Shown here: positions 8,090 to 17,200 of the stretch, piece by piece | How the letters are laid out: each line of letters opens with the position of its first letter | How positions within the stretch are numbered: the first letter of the stretch is position 1 | From: JBBQWZ01 sp038210135 | Lineage (GTDB): Bacteria; Acidobacteriota; Terriglobia; Bryobacterales; Bryobacteraceae | Reading direction: 5' to 3' | Assembly: GCA_038210135.1 (NCBI GenBank) | Contig: JBBQWZ010000006.1 | Location: 1-64,000 of the forward strand | DNA length: 64,000 nt | Made by a program: the position numbers and the translations under genes | The notes under the pieces: generated by a model | Databases searched by the model: none | Seen by the model: only the letters and a program-made list of their open reading frames with translations | Told to the model about the DNA's origin: nothing

Positions 8090-8977
8090 ATGGCAAAACT
8101 TGGATTCATTGGTCTTGGCATCATGGGCGAACCCATGGCTCGCCACCTTCTCAAAGCCGGTCACGACGTCGGCATCTGGTCGAACACCTCCGCGAAAGCG
8201 GCCAAGCTGGGCACCGAATTCCCGAACGCAAAAGTTTTTGATGCTCCCAAAGATGTCGCGTCGTTTGCGGAGTGCATTTTTTATTGCGTCGGTGACAGCG
8301 ACATGTCGGTCCGCGTCGCGGAATCTTTGCTTGAAGGAATTGAGCCCAAAGCGGTCGTAGCCGATTGCAGCACGATCGCGCCCGATGTGAGCCGCTCCCT
8401 TGAAGCCAAATTTCGGTCGAAGGGCGCTTTTTTCCTCGACGCGCCTTGCACCGGGTCCAAGCCGGGAGCCGAAAACGGCACCCTGACCTTTATGGTCGGC
8501 GGCGACCAGGCAGCCTTTGAACGCTCCAAGCCGTTTTTCGAGCCGATGGGCAAGCTCCTTTATTACTGCGGCGGACCAGGAATGGGCCTCCACGCCAAGC
8601 TGACGCAGAATCTGGTCCTGGCGAACATCATGCAGGCATTCAGCGAGGGTATGGTTCTGGCGAGCAAGGCCGGCGTCCCTGCCGAGCTGATGCTCGACAT
8701 CCTGGATCATAGCGCCGCCAAGAGTGGACTCATCTCGTTCAAAGCCCCGTATGTCCTCGACCGGAACTTCACAACGAACTTCGCTACCAAGTGGATGCAC
8801 AAAGACATAGGCTTAGCCCTCGACTCGGGCAAGCAGCTAGGCGTGTCGTTGCCCGCCACCGGACTTACTCAGCAGGTGTTTCAGGCTGCAATTTCAATGG
8901 GTTACGGGGAGGAGGATTTCTGCTCGATAGTTAAGGTTTTGGAGCAGTGGGCGGGCACTACGGTAAAGAAGTCTTAA
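8090..8977 (+). CDS. NAD(P)-dependent beta-hydroxyacid dehydrogenase (3-hydroxyisobutyrate dehydrogenase / tartronate semialdehyde reductase family)
   Basis: A 295-residue two-domain oxidoreductase. The N-terminal Rossmann motif is GFIGLGIMGEPMA (residues 5-17). The substrate-binding signature DAPCTGSKPGAENGTLTF lies at 117-134, and the catalytic lysine is K170 in GMGLHAKLTQN, where family members usually have KxxNN. The length matches the family. Substrates include 3-hydroxyisobutyrate, tartronate semialdehyde and succinic semialdehyde (GLYR type); the sequence alone does not choose between them. The gene is alone, followed by a long gene-free region. Confidence 0.88.
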   Translation: MAKLGFIGLGIMGEPMARHLLKAGHDVGIWSNTSAKAAKLGTEFPNAKVFDAPKDVASFAECIFYCVGDSDMSVRVAESLLEGIEPKAVVADCSTIAPDVSRSLEAKFRSKGAFFLDAPCTGSKPGAENGTLTFMVGGDQAAFERSKPFFEPMGKLLYYCGGPGMGLHAKLTQNLVLANIMQAFSEGMVLASKAGVPAELMLDILDHSAAKSGLISFKAPYVLDRNFTTNFATKWMHKDIGLALDSGKQLGVSLPATGLTQQVFQAAISMGYGEEDFCSIVKVLEQWAGTTVKKS

Positions 8978-9069
8978 CCTTCTATATACCGTAGCGTAAC
9001 TCGTCGTGTGGCCAAACCTGCACAGTGTATTCAAATGACTGCAAAATAAGCCACCACTAGGGTAGGGTG

Positions 9070-9141
9070 CTAGGTGAAAAACAGCAATTTCCATTTTTCA
9101 TACAAAAAGGTCTTGCAATCCGGATCCAACTATCCTAATAT
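9070..9141 (+). promoter_or_regulatory. Strong promoter with A/T-rich upstream element
   Basis: TTGCAA (9113-9118) and TAATAT (9136-9141) are separated by exactly 17 bp. The 35 bp upstream of the -35 box are rich in A and T tracts (AAAAACAGCAATTTCCATTTT, then CATACAAAAAGG), as in UP elements of stable-RNA promoters. The predicted start of transcription is near 9148. No credible open reading frame follows, which suggests a non-coding transcript. Confidence 0.6.
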
Positions 9142-9148
9142 TGGAATC

Positions 9149-9390
9149 AAGCCGGGGAGGCAACTCCCACCAAAGCGAGACTAACCTCATAAAGACCCCT
9201 GAAGCAAACCTTCCCGGCGCCCCTCACAAAAAGGCGTTTGCTTCCCAAACCAAAGACAACTTAACCGACAAAGACTCATCGAGCGAGTCGTTTAGCTGCA
9301 TGCCTGGCACTGCCCCATTCCCTCGCCAAGACATTGTCCTTTTCCGCTTCCTCGAAACCGCATCCATACAATAAGACGGATTCGGTAGCT
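9149..9390 (+). ncRNA. Candidate structured non-coding RNA (family not recognised)
   Basis: The stretch downstream of the strong promoter holds several good stems: GAAGCAAAC (9201-9209) with GTTTGCTTC (9236-9244), containing an inner CGCC/GGCG stem; GACTC (9273-9277) with GAGTC (9285-9289); and ACCGCATCC (9357-9365) with GGATTCGGT (9378-9386, one mismatch). GCCGGGGAGG (9151-9160) can also pair with CCTTCCCGGC (9209-9218) with one G-U pair, which is exclusive with the first stem, or form the GGGAG-GCAA-CTCCC tetraloop hairpin locally. The linkers are rich in A and C. The hallmarks of tmRNA, RNase P RNA and SRP RNA are absent; 6S RNA cannot be excluded. The 3' end is a guess. The remaining sequence up to dxr (9391-9564) shows nothing I can name. 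Confidence 0.45.
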
Positions 9391-9564
9391 GGATCTCAAG
9401 CTCTGGTGTCCATCATTCTTGAACCATGCTCCGCTTGACCTGGACCGCTTAAACCCGGCCCGGGACCCGCCGTCTTCTCTTGACGCCTGCGGGATCCGTA
9501 AAGCAGTCCTTCGAACAGCCAGACTTATTTCTTCTCCGGATCACTCGATGTTATTCTGAGGTCA

Positions 9565-10776
9565 GTGACGCTTATCACCCTACTCGGCTCCACGGGGTCG
9601 ATCGGGACTTCTACGCTCGACGTTGTGAAACGCCGCGCGGAGGAATTTGGCATTTACGCGCTGGTCGCCGGCCATAACGTCGATCTGCTCGCGAAACAGA
9701 TTGCCGAATTCCGGCCTAAGGTCGCCGTCGTTGCCGATGAAAAGTCCTTGCAGGGCCTGATCGAGAAGCTCACGCTTCCAAAATCGGAATGGCCTGAACT
9801 TGCCTACGGAGCCGAGGCGCGCGTCGCGGCCGCCATCGCCCCTGAAGCCGGATTCGTGATGTCCGCCATCGTTGGAGTCGCCGGTCTCGAAGCGACTTAT
9901 GAAGCTGTGCGCCTTCGCAAGCGCATCGGACTGGCTAATAAAGAAGTTCTGGTCGCGAGCGGCAACCTGGTCATGAAAGCCGCCCGCGAATACGACACGG
10001 AAATGATTCCCGTCGATTCCGAGCACAACGGAGCGCACCAATGCCTCCGCTGCGGACGCCGCGACGAAGTTTCAAAGCTCATCCTGACCGCTTCCGGTGG
10101 ACCGTTCCGGGAAACGCCAAAGGCGCAGCTCGAATCCGTAACTCCGGCGCAGGCTTTGAAGCATCCGACATGGAAGATGGGCCAGCGCATTACGATCGAT
10201 TCGGCGACCATGATGAACAAAGGCTTCGAAGTGATCGAGGCCTGCTGGCTTTTCGACTTCCTGCCGAAAGACGTGGACGTGGTCGTTCATCCGCAGTCTT
10301 CCATTCACGCGATGGTCGAGTATAACGATGGCAGCGTGATTGCTCAGATTTCGGCGACGGATATGCGCATGCCGATCCAATACGCGATGACTTGGCCCGC
10401 GCGCGCCGACGCGCCGGTGCCCCGCATGGATTGGTCCGAGCCGAGATCCTGGCAGTTTTTCCCGCCGGATCTGGAGAAGTTTCGCCTTCTCAAGCTGTCC
10501 TATCAGGCCATGGAAACCGGCGGATCCGCAGCGTGTACGCTCAACGCCGCCGACGAAATCGCCGTTGAGGCGTTTCTCACCGGGCAGATCTCTTTCCCCG
10601 GCATCGCCCAAGTGGTCGAAGACACCTTGAACCGCATGCCCTATCGGGAACCGCAATCGATTCAGGAAGTTCTGGAAATCGATCGGGAATCCCGGGCTGT
10701 GGCTGCGGAATTAGTCGGTCAGCGAACCGCCCAGCAGCGGCAGAAAATCTTAACCCAAGCCTCGTCTCGCGCGTAA
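9565..10776 (+). CDS. dxr: 1-deoxy-D-xylulose 5-phosphate reductoisomerase
   Basis: A 403-residue enzyme that converts DXP to MEP with NADPH, the committed step of the MEP isoprenoid pathway. The NADPH-binding GSTGSIGTSTLDVV lies at residues 8-21. The metal/substrate motifs PVDSEHN, TASGGPFR, WKMGQRITIDSATMMNKG and HPQSSIHAMVEY are all intact. The start is the GTG at 9565 with GAGG just upstream, which places the glycine-rich loop at the usual distance from the N-terminus. The rseP gene follows after 8 bp, so the two form an operon, an arrangement common in bacteria. Confidence 0.96.
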   Translation: MTLITLLGSTGSIGTSTLDVVKRRAEEFGIYALVAGHNVDLLAKQIAEFRPKVAVVADEKSLQGLIEKLTLPKSEWPELAYGAEARVAAAIAPEAGFVMSAIVGVAGLEATYEAVRLRKRIGLANKEVLVASGNLVMKAAREYDTEMIPVDSEHNGAHQCLRCGRRDEVSKLILTASGGPFRETPKAQLESVTPAQALKHPTWKMGQRITIDSATMMNKGFEVIEACWLFDFLPKDVDVVVHPQSSIHAMVEYNDGSVIAQISATDMRMPIQYAMTWPARADAPVPRMDWSEPRSWQFFPPDLEKFRLLKLSYQAMETGGSAACTLNAADEIAVEAFLTGQISFPGIAQVVEDTLNRMPYREPQSIQEVLEIDRESRAVAAELVGQRTAQQRQKILTQASSRA

Positions 10777-10784
10777 ACAACTAT

Positions 10785-12104
10785 ATGGTTTTCCTACAGA
10801 ATGTCTGGTGGTATCTGGTCCTTATTGGGGTCATGATCCTGATCCACGAATTGGGCCACTACTGGGCGGCACGCTTCTTCGATGTGCGCATCGAGGCGTT
10901 CAGTTTCGGCTTCGGGCCGCGGCTGTTCGGCTTCCGCCGCGGGGAAACCGACTTCCGGTTTTCCGCCATTCTGTTCGGAGGCTACGTCAAAATGGCGGGC
11001 GAACAGCCCGGCGAAGAGATCGGCGACGATCCGCGCGCATTCCTGTCGAAGCCTCGCTGGCAGCGCGTCATCATTGCCGCAGCCGGGCCCATCATCAACA
11101 TCCTTCTCGCCATCGCTTTGCTGGCCGGTCTGTTTATGTACAGCTTTCCCAAGCTGCCCACCAAGCATTCGCCGATGGTTGCTTACCTGACTCCGGACGG
11201 AGCGGCGGCGAAAGCTGGCATCAAAGAAGGCGACAGGATTCTCGAAATCGACGGCAAAGTGGATCCGGATTGGGAAGACGTGCAGATGAAGGAAATCGCG
11301 GCCGCCTCGAAGTCGATCCTGGTCGTCGTGCAGCGAAACGGTGAGCGTCTTTCGATTCCCGTGACTCCGGTGCTTGATGAGAAGCGCGGCGGAATCGGTT
11401 GGCTCGGCTGGATGGAAGAAGCCGATATCGAAATCGCCGCCGTCGGTCAGGGCAAGCCTGCGGATCTCGCGGGCTTGAAGCGCGGCGATCTCTTCGTGGA
11501 CGTGAATGGCGTTTCGATCCGTTCGACCCATAAAGTGAACGAGGTCATTCGGGCCGCCGAAGGCAAACCTGTCACCATTCACTACCTGCGCGATGGCAAG
11601 CCGCTGACTACAACCGTTGCCGCGTTAAAAGAACCCGTCGAAGGCCAGGAACGGTGGATGATCGGCATCGCCCTCGAGCCGCATGTGATCATGACGCAGC
11701 TCTCGATGGTCGGCGCGGTACGCGAATCCGTCAGGCAGAACATGAACAACGCGACGCTGATCTACAAATTCCTCGAAGGAATCGCCGAGCGCCGCATGTC
11801 GCCGAAATCGCTCGAGGGCCCCATCCGCATCGCGAAATTGTCAGGAGACGCGGCTCGCGCAGGGGCCGGTCCGTTCTTCGGCCTGATGGCTATGGTCAGC
11901 CTGAATCTCGCGATCTTCAACTTGTTGCCCATCCCGATTCTGGATGGCGGAGTGATTCTACTCCTGCTGGTCGAAATGATCATGCGCCGCGACCTCAGCA
12001 TGCGGGTGAAAGAAGCCGTCGTACGCGTGGGCTTCGTTTTCCTGATGGTGATCGTCGTATTCGTTCTCTACAACGATCTTTCAAAAGTCCTGCCCGCGGG
12101 TTAA
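10785..12104 (+). CDS. rseP: RIP zinc metalloprotease (site-2 protease, RseP family)
   Basis: A 439-residue intramembrane protease. The HELGH zinc motif lies in the first transmembrane helix (about residues 22-26), and the second catalytic motif is PIPILDGG near residue 385 in a C-terminal helix. Two PDZ domains fill the periplasmic part (about 125-195 and 220-290), with GLKRGD and GIKEGD carboxylate-binding loops. RseP proteins cleave anti-sigma factors and remnant signal peptides in the membrane. It is co-transcribed with dxr (8-bp gap) and the operon ends at a hairpin terminator. The anti-sigma-like protein at the start of the window is a conceivable substrate, but nothing in the sequence links them. 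Confidence 0.94.
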   Translation: MVFLQNVWWYLVLIGVMILIHELGHYWAARFFDVRIEAFSFGFGPRLFGFRRGETDFRFSAILFGGYVKMAGEQPGEEIGDDPRAFLSKPRWQRVIIAAAGPIINILLAIALLAGLFMYSFPKLPTKHSPMVAYLTPDGAAAKAGIKEGDRILEIDGKVDPDWEDVQMKEIAAASKSILVVVQRNGERLSIPVTPVLDEKRGGIGWLGWMEEADIEIAAVGQGKPADLAGLKRGDLFVDVNGVSIRSTHKVNEVIRAAEGKPVTIHYLRDGKPLTTTVAALKEPVEGQERWMIGIALEPHVIMTQLSMVGAVRESVRQNMNNATLIYKFLEGIAERRMSPKSLEGPIRIAKLSGDAARAGAGPFFGLMAMVSLNLAIFNLLPIPILDGGVILLLLVEMIMRRDLSMRVKEAVVRVGFVFLMVIVVFVLYNDLSKVLPAG

Positions 12105-12120
12105 AGCCAACGCTTCCATC

Positions 12121-12150
12121 ACCCCGCACTTAGGGTGCGGGGTTTCCTTC
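12121..12150 (+). terminator. Terminator of the dxr-rseP operon
   Basis: A GC-rich inverted repeat of 8-9 bp (CCCCGCAC, loop TTAGG or TTAG, GTGCGGGG) starts 17 bp after the rseP stop and is followed by TTTCCTTCTTC. The T run is short but the stem is strong. Confidence 0.7.
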
Positions 12151-12181
12151 TTCAAATTCTGTAGTCGCATCAAAAAACGGT

Positions 12182-12211
12182 TTGACATCGACGTCCGAAA
12201 AGCGCCAAACT
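12182..12211 (+). promoter_or_regulatory. Possible promoter of the imuA-like/imuB/dnaE2 cassette
   Basis: A consensus TTGACA box lies at 12182-12187, followed by poor -10 candidates (CAAACT near 12206-12211, 18-bp spacing). The perfect -35 with a weak -10 would suit a damage-induced promoter. The palindrome GACGTC lies inside the spacer (12190-12195). I do not recognise a known LexA operator here, so damage control is inferred only from the gene content. Confidence 0.35.
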
Positions 12212-12233
12212 AAAAGGCGAATAAAAGACGAAC

Positions 12234-12890
12234 ATGTCAGCCCTTCCCGCTTTCCCGAAAATCAATCCCGACCTCCTCGGCTGGCGCTCCGTTGCTACTC
12301 CAGAAAGGATGTCCACCGGCATTTCTACCGCGGACGCTCTTCTCGAGGGCTGTCCACGCGGCCGGATCACCGAGATCTTCGGACCTCCTTCGAGCGGCCG
12401 GACCACCCTGCTCCATTCCATCCTCGCCTCCGCTTCGCAGCGCGGAGAAACCTGCGCGCTGGTGGACGCGACGGATTCCTTCGACCCCATTTCCGCAAGC
12501 CGCGCGGGCCTCGAGATGAAGCGCTTCCAGTGGATCCGCTGCGGTGGCAGCGTCGAGCACGCCATGCGCGTCGCCGACCTCTTACTCGCGAGTGCCGGCT
12601 TCGGCGTGATCGCGCTCGACTTCTGCGACGCCACACCGAACGCCATGCGCCGGATTCCGCAGGCCTTCTGGTTCCGCTTCCGCCGCGCCGTCGAGGATAC
12701 ACCGGCCGTGATGCTGGTACTGGCACGCGAGCCGCAAACCAAATCCTGCGCCGCGCTGGCAATTGACATGAAGCGGCGTCACGCCGAGTTCGCCGGCGGC
12801 TTCCCGCTGCTGCGCGCAGTCGAATATGAAGCCTCCTCGCACAAACCGGTCCGCGCCGGGGCTGCCTCCATTCGCGCCATCGCCAGTTGA
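12234..12890 (+). CDS. ImuA-like RecA-fold protein of the mutagenesis cassette
   Basis: A 218-residue protein with a RecA-like core. The phosphate-binding loop is GPPSSGRTTLL at residues 50-60, with arginine in place of the invariant Walker A lysine. A Walker B-like strand, VIALDFCD, is near residue 125. Position, size and gene order (followed after 9 bp by imuB and then dnaE2) identify it as the ImuA-type accessory factor of the ImuA/ImuB/DnaE2 mutasome, which performs error-prone translesion synthesis in the SOS response. The arginine raises doubt about ATP hydrolysis. The start at 12234 has only a weak AAGGCGA upstream. Confidence 0.75.
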   Translation: MSALPAFPKINPDLLGWRSVATPERMSTGISTADALLEGCPRGRITEIFGPPSSGRTTLLHSILASASQRGETCALVDATDSFDPISASRAGLEMKRFQWIRCGGSVEHAMRVADLLLASAGFGVIALDFCDATPNAMRRIPQAFWFRFRRAVEDTPAVMLVLAREPQTKSCAALAIDMKRRHAEFAGGFPLLRAVEYEASSHKPVRAGAASIRAIAS

Positions 12891-12899
12891 GAGGACCGG

Positions 12900-14186
12900 A
12901 TGATGTTTGCGTGTATCTTCTGCATCGATAAACCGGACGGCCTCGCGATGGTCGCCAACCAGTTTTCGCCCTGGGTCGAAATTGTTTCGGCCGACACCGT
13001 CGTTTTCCCCGTTGACGGCTTGCGCAAGTTGATTGGCGGACCGCATCAGATCGCGTCTGCGATCGGCAAAGCTTTGTTCGATGCAAAGCTGAAGCGTCCA
13101 CCTGGAATCGCCATCGCGCCGACGCCCGATACAGCCATCCTCGCGGCGCAGCAACTTCCCGGAGTCACCATCCTTAGTCCGGGCGAAACTTCACAACTCG
13201 GCGAACTGCCCATCGAGGCGCTACCGCTGGCAGAAGACCTTTACGACACGTTGTCCCGCTGGGGCATCCGTTCGCTCGGCGACCTCGGCCGCCTTCCAGA
13301 GAACGGAATCGCGGAACGCCTTGGCGCGGAAGCGCTTCGTTGGCGCGCCTTGGCATTAGGCCAAATCGACCGCCCTCTGAAGCCATTGAAAGATCCGACG
13401 CGTTACGTACGCCGCGTCGAACTCGACTATCCGCTCGAAGAGAGCGAGCCTATCTTGTTCCTGCTTTCGCGCTTCCTCACCGAATTATGCGAGGAGCTGA
13501 AATCGCAATCCCTGGCTGCTGGAGCGATGCGCGTGACGTTCGACGTCGAACGCGACGCCGGTAAGAACGCCACGGGAACGCATGAACGCACGGTGCGGCT
13601 TCCGTTTCCAACGCGCGATCTCAAATTCCTGCTGAAACTACTGCAGCATGACCTCGAAGCGCATCCGCCCAGAACCGCGGTCCTCGCGGTCGGCCTCGAA
13701 ATCGAAAGCACGGCTCCGCGCCTGTTGCAGGGCGGCCTGTTCGTTCCACAATCGCCCGAACCGGAGAAGCTCGAATTGACTCTCGGCAAGATCCGCGGAT
13801 TAGTCGGAACCGGCAAGGCCGGTACTCCGGAACTGCTTGACACCTGGCGTCCGGAGGGTTGGTGTCTTTTACCGCGTGAATCGAACGAACCTGCGCGGAC
13901 CAAGAAGAAAGCTCCGCAGCCGGATCCGATCACACGCCTCGCCTTCCGCATGTTCCGGCCTCCACGCAAGGTCCGCGTACTGGTCGAGGCGGGCATGCCG
14001 CGCCGCGTCGGCGCGGAGAAGGTGCTGCAAATTGCGGGTCCGTGGCGAACCTCCGGCGACTGGTGGGGAGAGATGGTGTGGGACCGCGATGAATGGGACG
14101 TGGCTCTTAGCGACCTCGCGCTGTACCGCCTCTTCCTCGATCGCCGCAGCAGCGAAGAGTGGTTTCTTGAAGGCAGCTATGACTAA
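12900..14186 (+). CDS. imuB: ImuB-like inactive Y-family DNA polymerase
   Basis: A 428-residue Y-family homologue that acts as a scaffold bringing DnaE2 and accessory factors to the sliding clamp. The catalytic acidic residues of active DinB-type enzymes are missing: the N-terminal DxD motif is replaced by ACIFCIDKP, and the SxDE motif of the palm reads VFPVDGLRKL, with Asp but no Glu. The helix-hairpin region (LYDTLSRWGIRSLGDLGRLP, about 110-130) and little-finger region are present. This matches ImuB rather than a working polymerase. The gene follows imuA by 9 bp and is followed by dnaE2 after 63 bp containing two hairpins. Confidence 0.85.
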   Translation: MMFACIFCIDKPDGLAMVANQFSPWVEIVSADTVVFPVDGLRKLIGGPHQIASAIGKALFDAKLKRPPGIAIAPTPDTAILAAQQLPGVTILSPGETSQLGELPIEALPLAEDLYDTLSRWGIRSLGDLGRLPENGIAERLGAEALRWRALALGQIDRPLKPLKDPTRYVRRVELDYPLEESEPILFLLSRFLTELCEELKSQSLAAGAMRVTFDVERDAGKNATGTHERTVRLPFPTRDLKFLLKLLQHDLEAHPPRTAVLAVGLEIESTAPRLLQGGLFVPQSPEPEKLELTLGKIRGLVGTGKAGTPELLDTWRPEGWCLLPRESNEPARTKKKAPQPDPITRLAFRMFRPPRKVRVLVEAGMPRRVGAEKVLQIAGPWRTSGDWWGEMVWDRDEWDVALSDLALYRLFLDRRSSEEWFLEGSYD

Positions 14187-14192
14187 TCCAAA

Positions 14193-14220
14193 TCCCCGCA
14201 CTCACGTGCGGGGCTATAGC
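14193..14220. repeat. Palindromic hairpin element with CTATAGC tail (copy 2)
   Basis: CCCCGCAC (14194-14201) and GTGCGGGG (14206-14213) form an 8-bp stem with loop TCAC, followed by CTATAGC. Compared with the copy at 6255-6282 only two bases differ, and they are the two partners of one base pair (A-T here, C-G there), so the stem is preserved by a compensatory change. Confidence 0.65.
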
Positions 14221-14252
14221 CCCTGGCGTCAGCCAGGGGACCTTATTTAATG
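14220..14252 (+). promoter_or_regulatory. Hairpin enclosing the dnaE2 ribosome-binding site
   Basis: CCCCTGGC (14220-14227) pairs with GCCAGGGG (14232-14239) over a GTCA loop. The 3' arm contains the only good Shine-Dalgarno sequence, AGGGGA (14235-14240), 9 nt before the dnaE2 ATG at 14250. In the mRNA the ribosome-binding site would therefore be largely paired, which points to low basal translation or translational control of DnaE2. Confidence 0.5.
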
Positions 14253-17200
14253 TACGCCGAGCTCCATGCCGCTTCCGCTTTCAGCTTCCTCAATGGAGCC
14301 TCTGTGCCGGAAGATCTCGCGACCACCGCGGCCGACCTCGGTTTGCCGGCCGTCGCGATGCTCGACCGCGACAACGTCAGCGGAGCGCCTCGCTTCTATA
14401 TGGCCGCCAAAAAGCTCGGCCTGCGCGCTCATCTGGGAGCCGAGATTACCGGAGTGGACGGCCGCATCTATCCGCTGTTAGCCGAGAATCGGACCGGCTA
14501 TCAGAACCTCTGCCGGCTGATCACAACCATGAAGCTGCGATCGCCGAAAGGCGAAGCTTCGGCCAAGCTCGATGATTTCCGCCAGTTTGCTTCCGGGCTG
14601 ATTTGCCTCGCCGGAGAGCAGCACGACCTGCGCGCGCTTACCAGTATTTTCGGCGCGAAGAGCGTGTATGTGGAGTTGCAGCGGCATTTGTTACGCGATC
14701 AGGAACAAGCCAACCAGGCTCGGATAGAGATGGCTCGCCGGCAACAGCTATCGATAGTGGCGACCAACGGAGTGCGCTTCGCACGGCGCGAGCAGCGGGA
14801 GTTATACGATGCGCTCACCTGCGTCCACCACAAGACCACCATCGCGGAAGCAGGCCGATTGCTAGGCCGCAATGGGGAACGCTATCTGAAGCCGCCGAAG
14901 CAAATGGCACGCCTGTTTCAGGACGTTCCGGAGGCGATTGCGAATGCGGGTGAGTTGTCCGATCGGCTCGGCTTCACGCTCGCCGACTTGGGCTATGAGT
15001 TTCCTAAGTATCCCGTTGGCCCCAACGAAACCATGAATCAGTTTCTGCGCCAACGGGCCGACGAAGGCGCGCGCGAGCGATATCGACCGTTTCATGAGCG
15101 TGCACGACGGCAGATTGAGCGCGAGCTGAAGCTGATCGAAAAGCTCGATTTGGCGGGCTATTTCCTGATTGTTTGGGACATCATCCAGTTCTGCAAACGA
15201 AACGGAATCCTGGTGCAGGGTCGAGGTTCCGCGGCGAATAGCGTGGTTTGCTATTCGCTCGGGATCACAGCAGTCGATCCGGTCGCCATGGAATTGCTGT
15301 TCGAGCGGTTCTTGTCGGAGGAGCGTGGCGAGTGGCCCGATATCGATTTGGATTTGCCGTCGGGCGAGCAGAGGGAACGCGTGATTCAGTATCTGTATAC
15401 GCGCTACGGCGAGCGCGGCTCGGCGATGACGGCGAATATCATTACCTATCGCGGCCGGTCCGCCGCGCGCGACATCGGCAAGGTGCTGGGCTTCAGCGAA
15501 GAGGCGCTGACCAGGCTCGCCGGTTTGATTTCGCATTGGGGATATAAGGATCCAAGCGAGACGGCGCAGAAGCAATTCCTCGATGCGGGGTTCGATTTGC
15601 ACGATCCTCGCATTCAGAAGTTTTTGGCATTATATGTGTCTACACAAGATCTGCCGCGCCATCTCGGGCAGCATTCCGGCGGCATGGTGATCTGCGCCGG
15701 ACAATTGGATTGCATTGTGCCGCTGGAGCCGGCGACGATGCCGGGCCGAGTAGTCGTGGAGTGGGATAAGGAAGACTGCGCCGATCTCGGCATCATCAAA
15801 ATCGATCTGCTGGGCCTCGGCATGATGGCGGTGCTCGAAGATACGATTCAGTTGATCGGGACCGACTACAAGGAAGACGTGAGCCTGGCGCATCTTCCGG
15901 CGGACGATCCGATCGTATACGACACGCTGCAAAAGGCCGACACGATCGGCTTGTTTCAGGTGGAGAGCCGCGCGCAAATGTCGTGCCTGCCGCGGCTGAA
16001 GCCGAAGTGTTTTTACGACATTGTGGTGCAGGTGGCGATCATCCGGCCCGGTCCGATTGTGGGCAAGATGCTGCATCCGTATTTACGGCGGCGGCAAGGG
16101 CTCGAAGAAGTGGTCTCGCTGCATCCTTCTTTGGAACCGGTGTTGAAGCGGACGCTGGGCGTTCCGCTGTTTCAGGAACAACTGCTGCGCATGGCGATGA
16201 TCGCGGCAGGATTCTCAGGTGGCGAAGCGGAAGAATTGCGGCGCGCCATGGGCTTCAAGCGTAGCGAGCAGCGCATGAAAGATATCGAAACCAAGCTGCG
16301 CGCCGGCATGACGCTGAACGGAATCGTGGGCGCGTCACAGGATTTGATTGTGCAATCGATCGTGTCGTTCGCGCTGTACGGCTTCCCGGAATCGCATGCC
16401 GCGAGCTTCGCGCTGATCGCTTACGCGAGCGCGTATTTGAAGTGCCACTACCTGGCTGCGTTCACGGCGGCGCTGCTCAACAATCAGCCGATGGGCTTCT
16501 ATCATCCGGCGACCCTCATAAAGGATGCGCAGAGACACGGGCTTCATTTTCTGCCGGTGGATGTATCCGCGTCGGGCTGGAAATGCACTTTAGTTCCGCG
16601 GACGGATTCACGCTTCGCCGTGCGCTTGGGCTTAAATTATATCCGCGGTTTGCAGGAAAAGACGGCGCTCGCGATCGTCGCGGAGCGTGATCGCGGAGCA
16701 TTCATGTCCATCGACGAGTTGAAGCGGCGTGTTCCGGTGATTGGCAAAGACGATTTACGCATGTTGGCGGAAACCGGAGCGTTGAATTCGCTGCGCGAAG
16801 CAATGCACCGGCGCGATGCGTTGTGGGGAGCCGAGCGCGCACTGCGTCCGGCCGGTCCGCTGCTCGAGAGGTTGGAGGCAGCACACGGGGCGTCGCCATT
16901 GGCGAAGATGACTGCAGAAGAGCGGGTCCAGGCGGATTTCTTTGGAACATCGGTGACAATCGGATTGCATCCGGTGGGCATGCGGCGAGCAGAGTTAGAG
17001 GGGCTTGGAGTGACTCCAGCAGCAAAGTTAGGGAAGCGATCCGACGGAAGCTGGGTTCGTGTCGCTGGCTGCGTGATCTGCCGGCAAAGGCCGGGCACCG
17101 CGAAGGGGTTCCTGTTCATCAGCCTCGAAGACGAGACCGGCGTTTCAAATATCATCTGTACGCCGGACATGTTCGAGGAGTACAAAGAGCCGCTACTGCG

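Noticed and set aside
9141..9374. A 77-codon open frame (TTG start) in the long gap before dxr
   Set aside because: Its start overlaps the -10 box of the promoter, its composition is unlike a protein, and it resembles no family. The stretch is better explained as a non-coding transcript.
12176..12233. LexA/SOS box before the imuA-like gene
   Set aside because: Neither a CTG-N10-CAG nor a GAAC/GTTC-type palindrome stands out; damage control is likely from content but no operator could be identified.
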